Below, piece after piece: positions 63,858-64,000 of a stretch of DNA of 64,000 nucleotides. Position numbers and translations under genes: made by a program. Source of the DNA: Microbacterium hibisci. GTDB taxonomy: Bacteria > Actinomycetota > Actinomycetes > Actinomycetales > Microbacteriaceae. The first letter of the stretch is position 1. The number at the start of each line of letters is the position of its first letter. The notes beneath the pieces were generated by a model. That model was not told where the DNA came from. It worked only from the letters and a program-made list of their open reading frames with translations, and made no database searches. The stretch covers positions 1 to 64,000 of the forward strand of contig NZ_JADIJC010000002.1 in assembly GCF_015278255.1 (NCBI RefSeq), read 5' to 3'.

Positions 63858-63918
63858 TTGACGGGGTCGCGAGCAGCGGGCTAACGTACTCGGAGCCCGG
63901 AAACGGAAAACGTATTCC
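63858..63918 (+). promoter_or_regulatory. Promoter and LacI-type operator of the rightmost gene
   Basis: TTGACG (63858-63863), 18 bases, TAACGT (63882-63887), followed by GGAAAACGTATTCC (63905-63918), a near-perfect palindrome just downstream of the expected start site. Divergent from the GH42 importer promoter, from which it is separated by about 70 bases. Confidence 0.7.
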
Positions 63919-63956
63919 CACCGTTTGCCGCGTCCACTACAACGATGGAGAGCTCG

Positions 63957-64000
63957 ATGACGAACTCTGGAACGCCCACCTGGGCGCTGCGCGCCCATGC
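63957..64000 (+). CDS. Start of an unidentified gene (cut by window edge)
   Basis: ATG 63957, five bases after GGAG, opens a frame reading MTNSGTPTWALRAH to the window end. An in-frame ATG at 63945 lacks a ribosome site. Fourteen residues are too few to name a family. Its own promoter and LacI-type box, and its divergence from the GH42 importer operon, suggest another glycan-utilisation gene. Confidence 0.55.
   Translation, partial: MTNSGTPTWALRAH

Overview
The window is 64 kb of high-GC (about 70 %) actinobacterial DNA. Codon use, TAGGCT-type -10 boxes six or seven bases upstream of start codons, an F420-type luciferase-like oxidoreductase, a gal operon, many LacI-type regulators and sugar importers without their own ATPase all point to a Microbacteriaceae member, most likely Microbacterium or a close relative. 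This is recognition from the sequence, not a database match. There is no rRNA, tRNA, phage, transposase or CRISPR.

Layout. 1-8.5 kb: a DhaK-type kinase (cut by the window edge) and an MFS permease, divergent from a FadR-type regulator; then an RbsD/FucU mutarotase, a DUF2291-RbsA-RbsC-RbsB type importer and a PfkB kinase. Near-identical operator boxes at 1704-1758 and 3161-3174 tie the two transport systems to one regulator. 8.7-18.7 kb: housekeeping and single genes: alditol oxidase, MarR plus MFS exporter, monoacylglycerol-lipase-like hydrolase, secreted GH6 cellulase behind a CelR/CebR-type box, small membrane protein, lipoate ligase overlapping an orphan DNA methyltransferase, LLM oxidoreductase. 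18.7-29 kb: two esterase/hydrolase genes, galTK with a divergent GalR-like repressor and twin operators, galE, a ThuA-like gene and glycerate kinase. 29.4-35.5 kb: an operon for oxidative hexuronate/aldarate breakdown (oxidoreductase, uronate dehydrogenase, KdgD, enolase-superfamily dehydratase, semialdehyde dehydrogenase). 35.7-64 kb: a glycan-utilisation region with three sugar regulators, GH127, GH3, GH38, GH27, GH51, GH42, two CUT1 importers and a three-gene operon of unassigned sugar chemistry (Gfo/Idh/MocA, DUF993, xylose-isomerase-like).

Together the right half reads as scavenging of arabinose-, galactose- and mannose-containing plant or fungal glycans: lipoprotein binding proteins and permeases import oligosaccharides (energised by a shared ATPase not in this window), cytoplasmic glycosidases cut them, and gal and uronate genes feed the sugars into central metabolism. 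LacI-type palindromes lie in most promoters of this half.

The most unusual content is between the genes. At least four families of palindromic repeats occupy 3' intergenic gaps: a six-unit array at 25161-25890 with related copies at 21345-21600 and 29130-29310; a double hairpin at 29049-29405; a pair at 30919-31033; and an 84-86 nt structured element present twice (15274-15357, 26968-27053) with one compensatory base-pair change. A short word, CGGATGC/GCATCCG, recurs throughout coding and non-coding DNA and forms the arms of several terminators, an arrangement reminiscent of DNA-uptake-sequence terminators in other bacteria.
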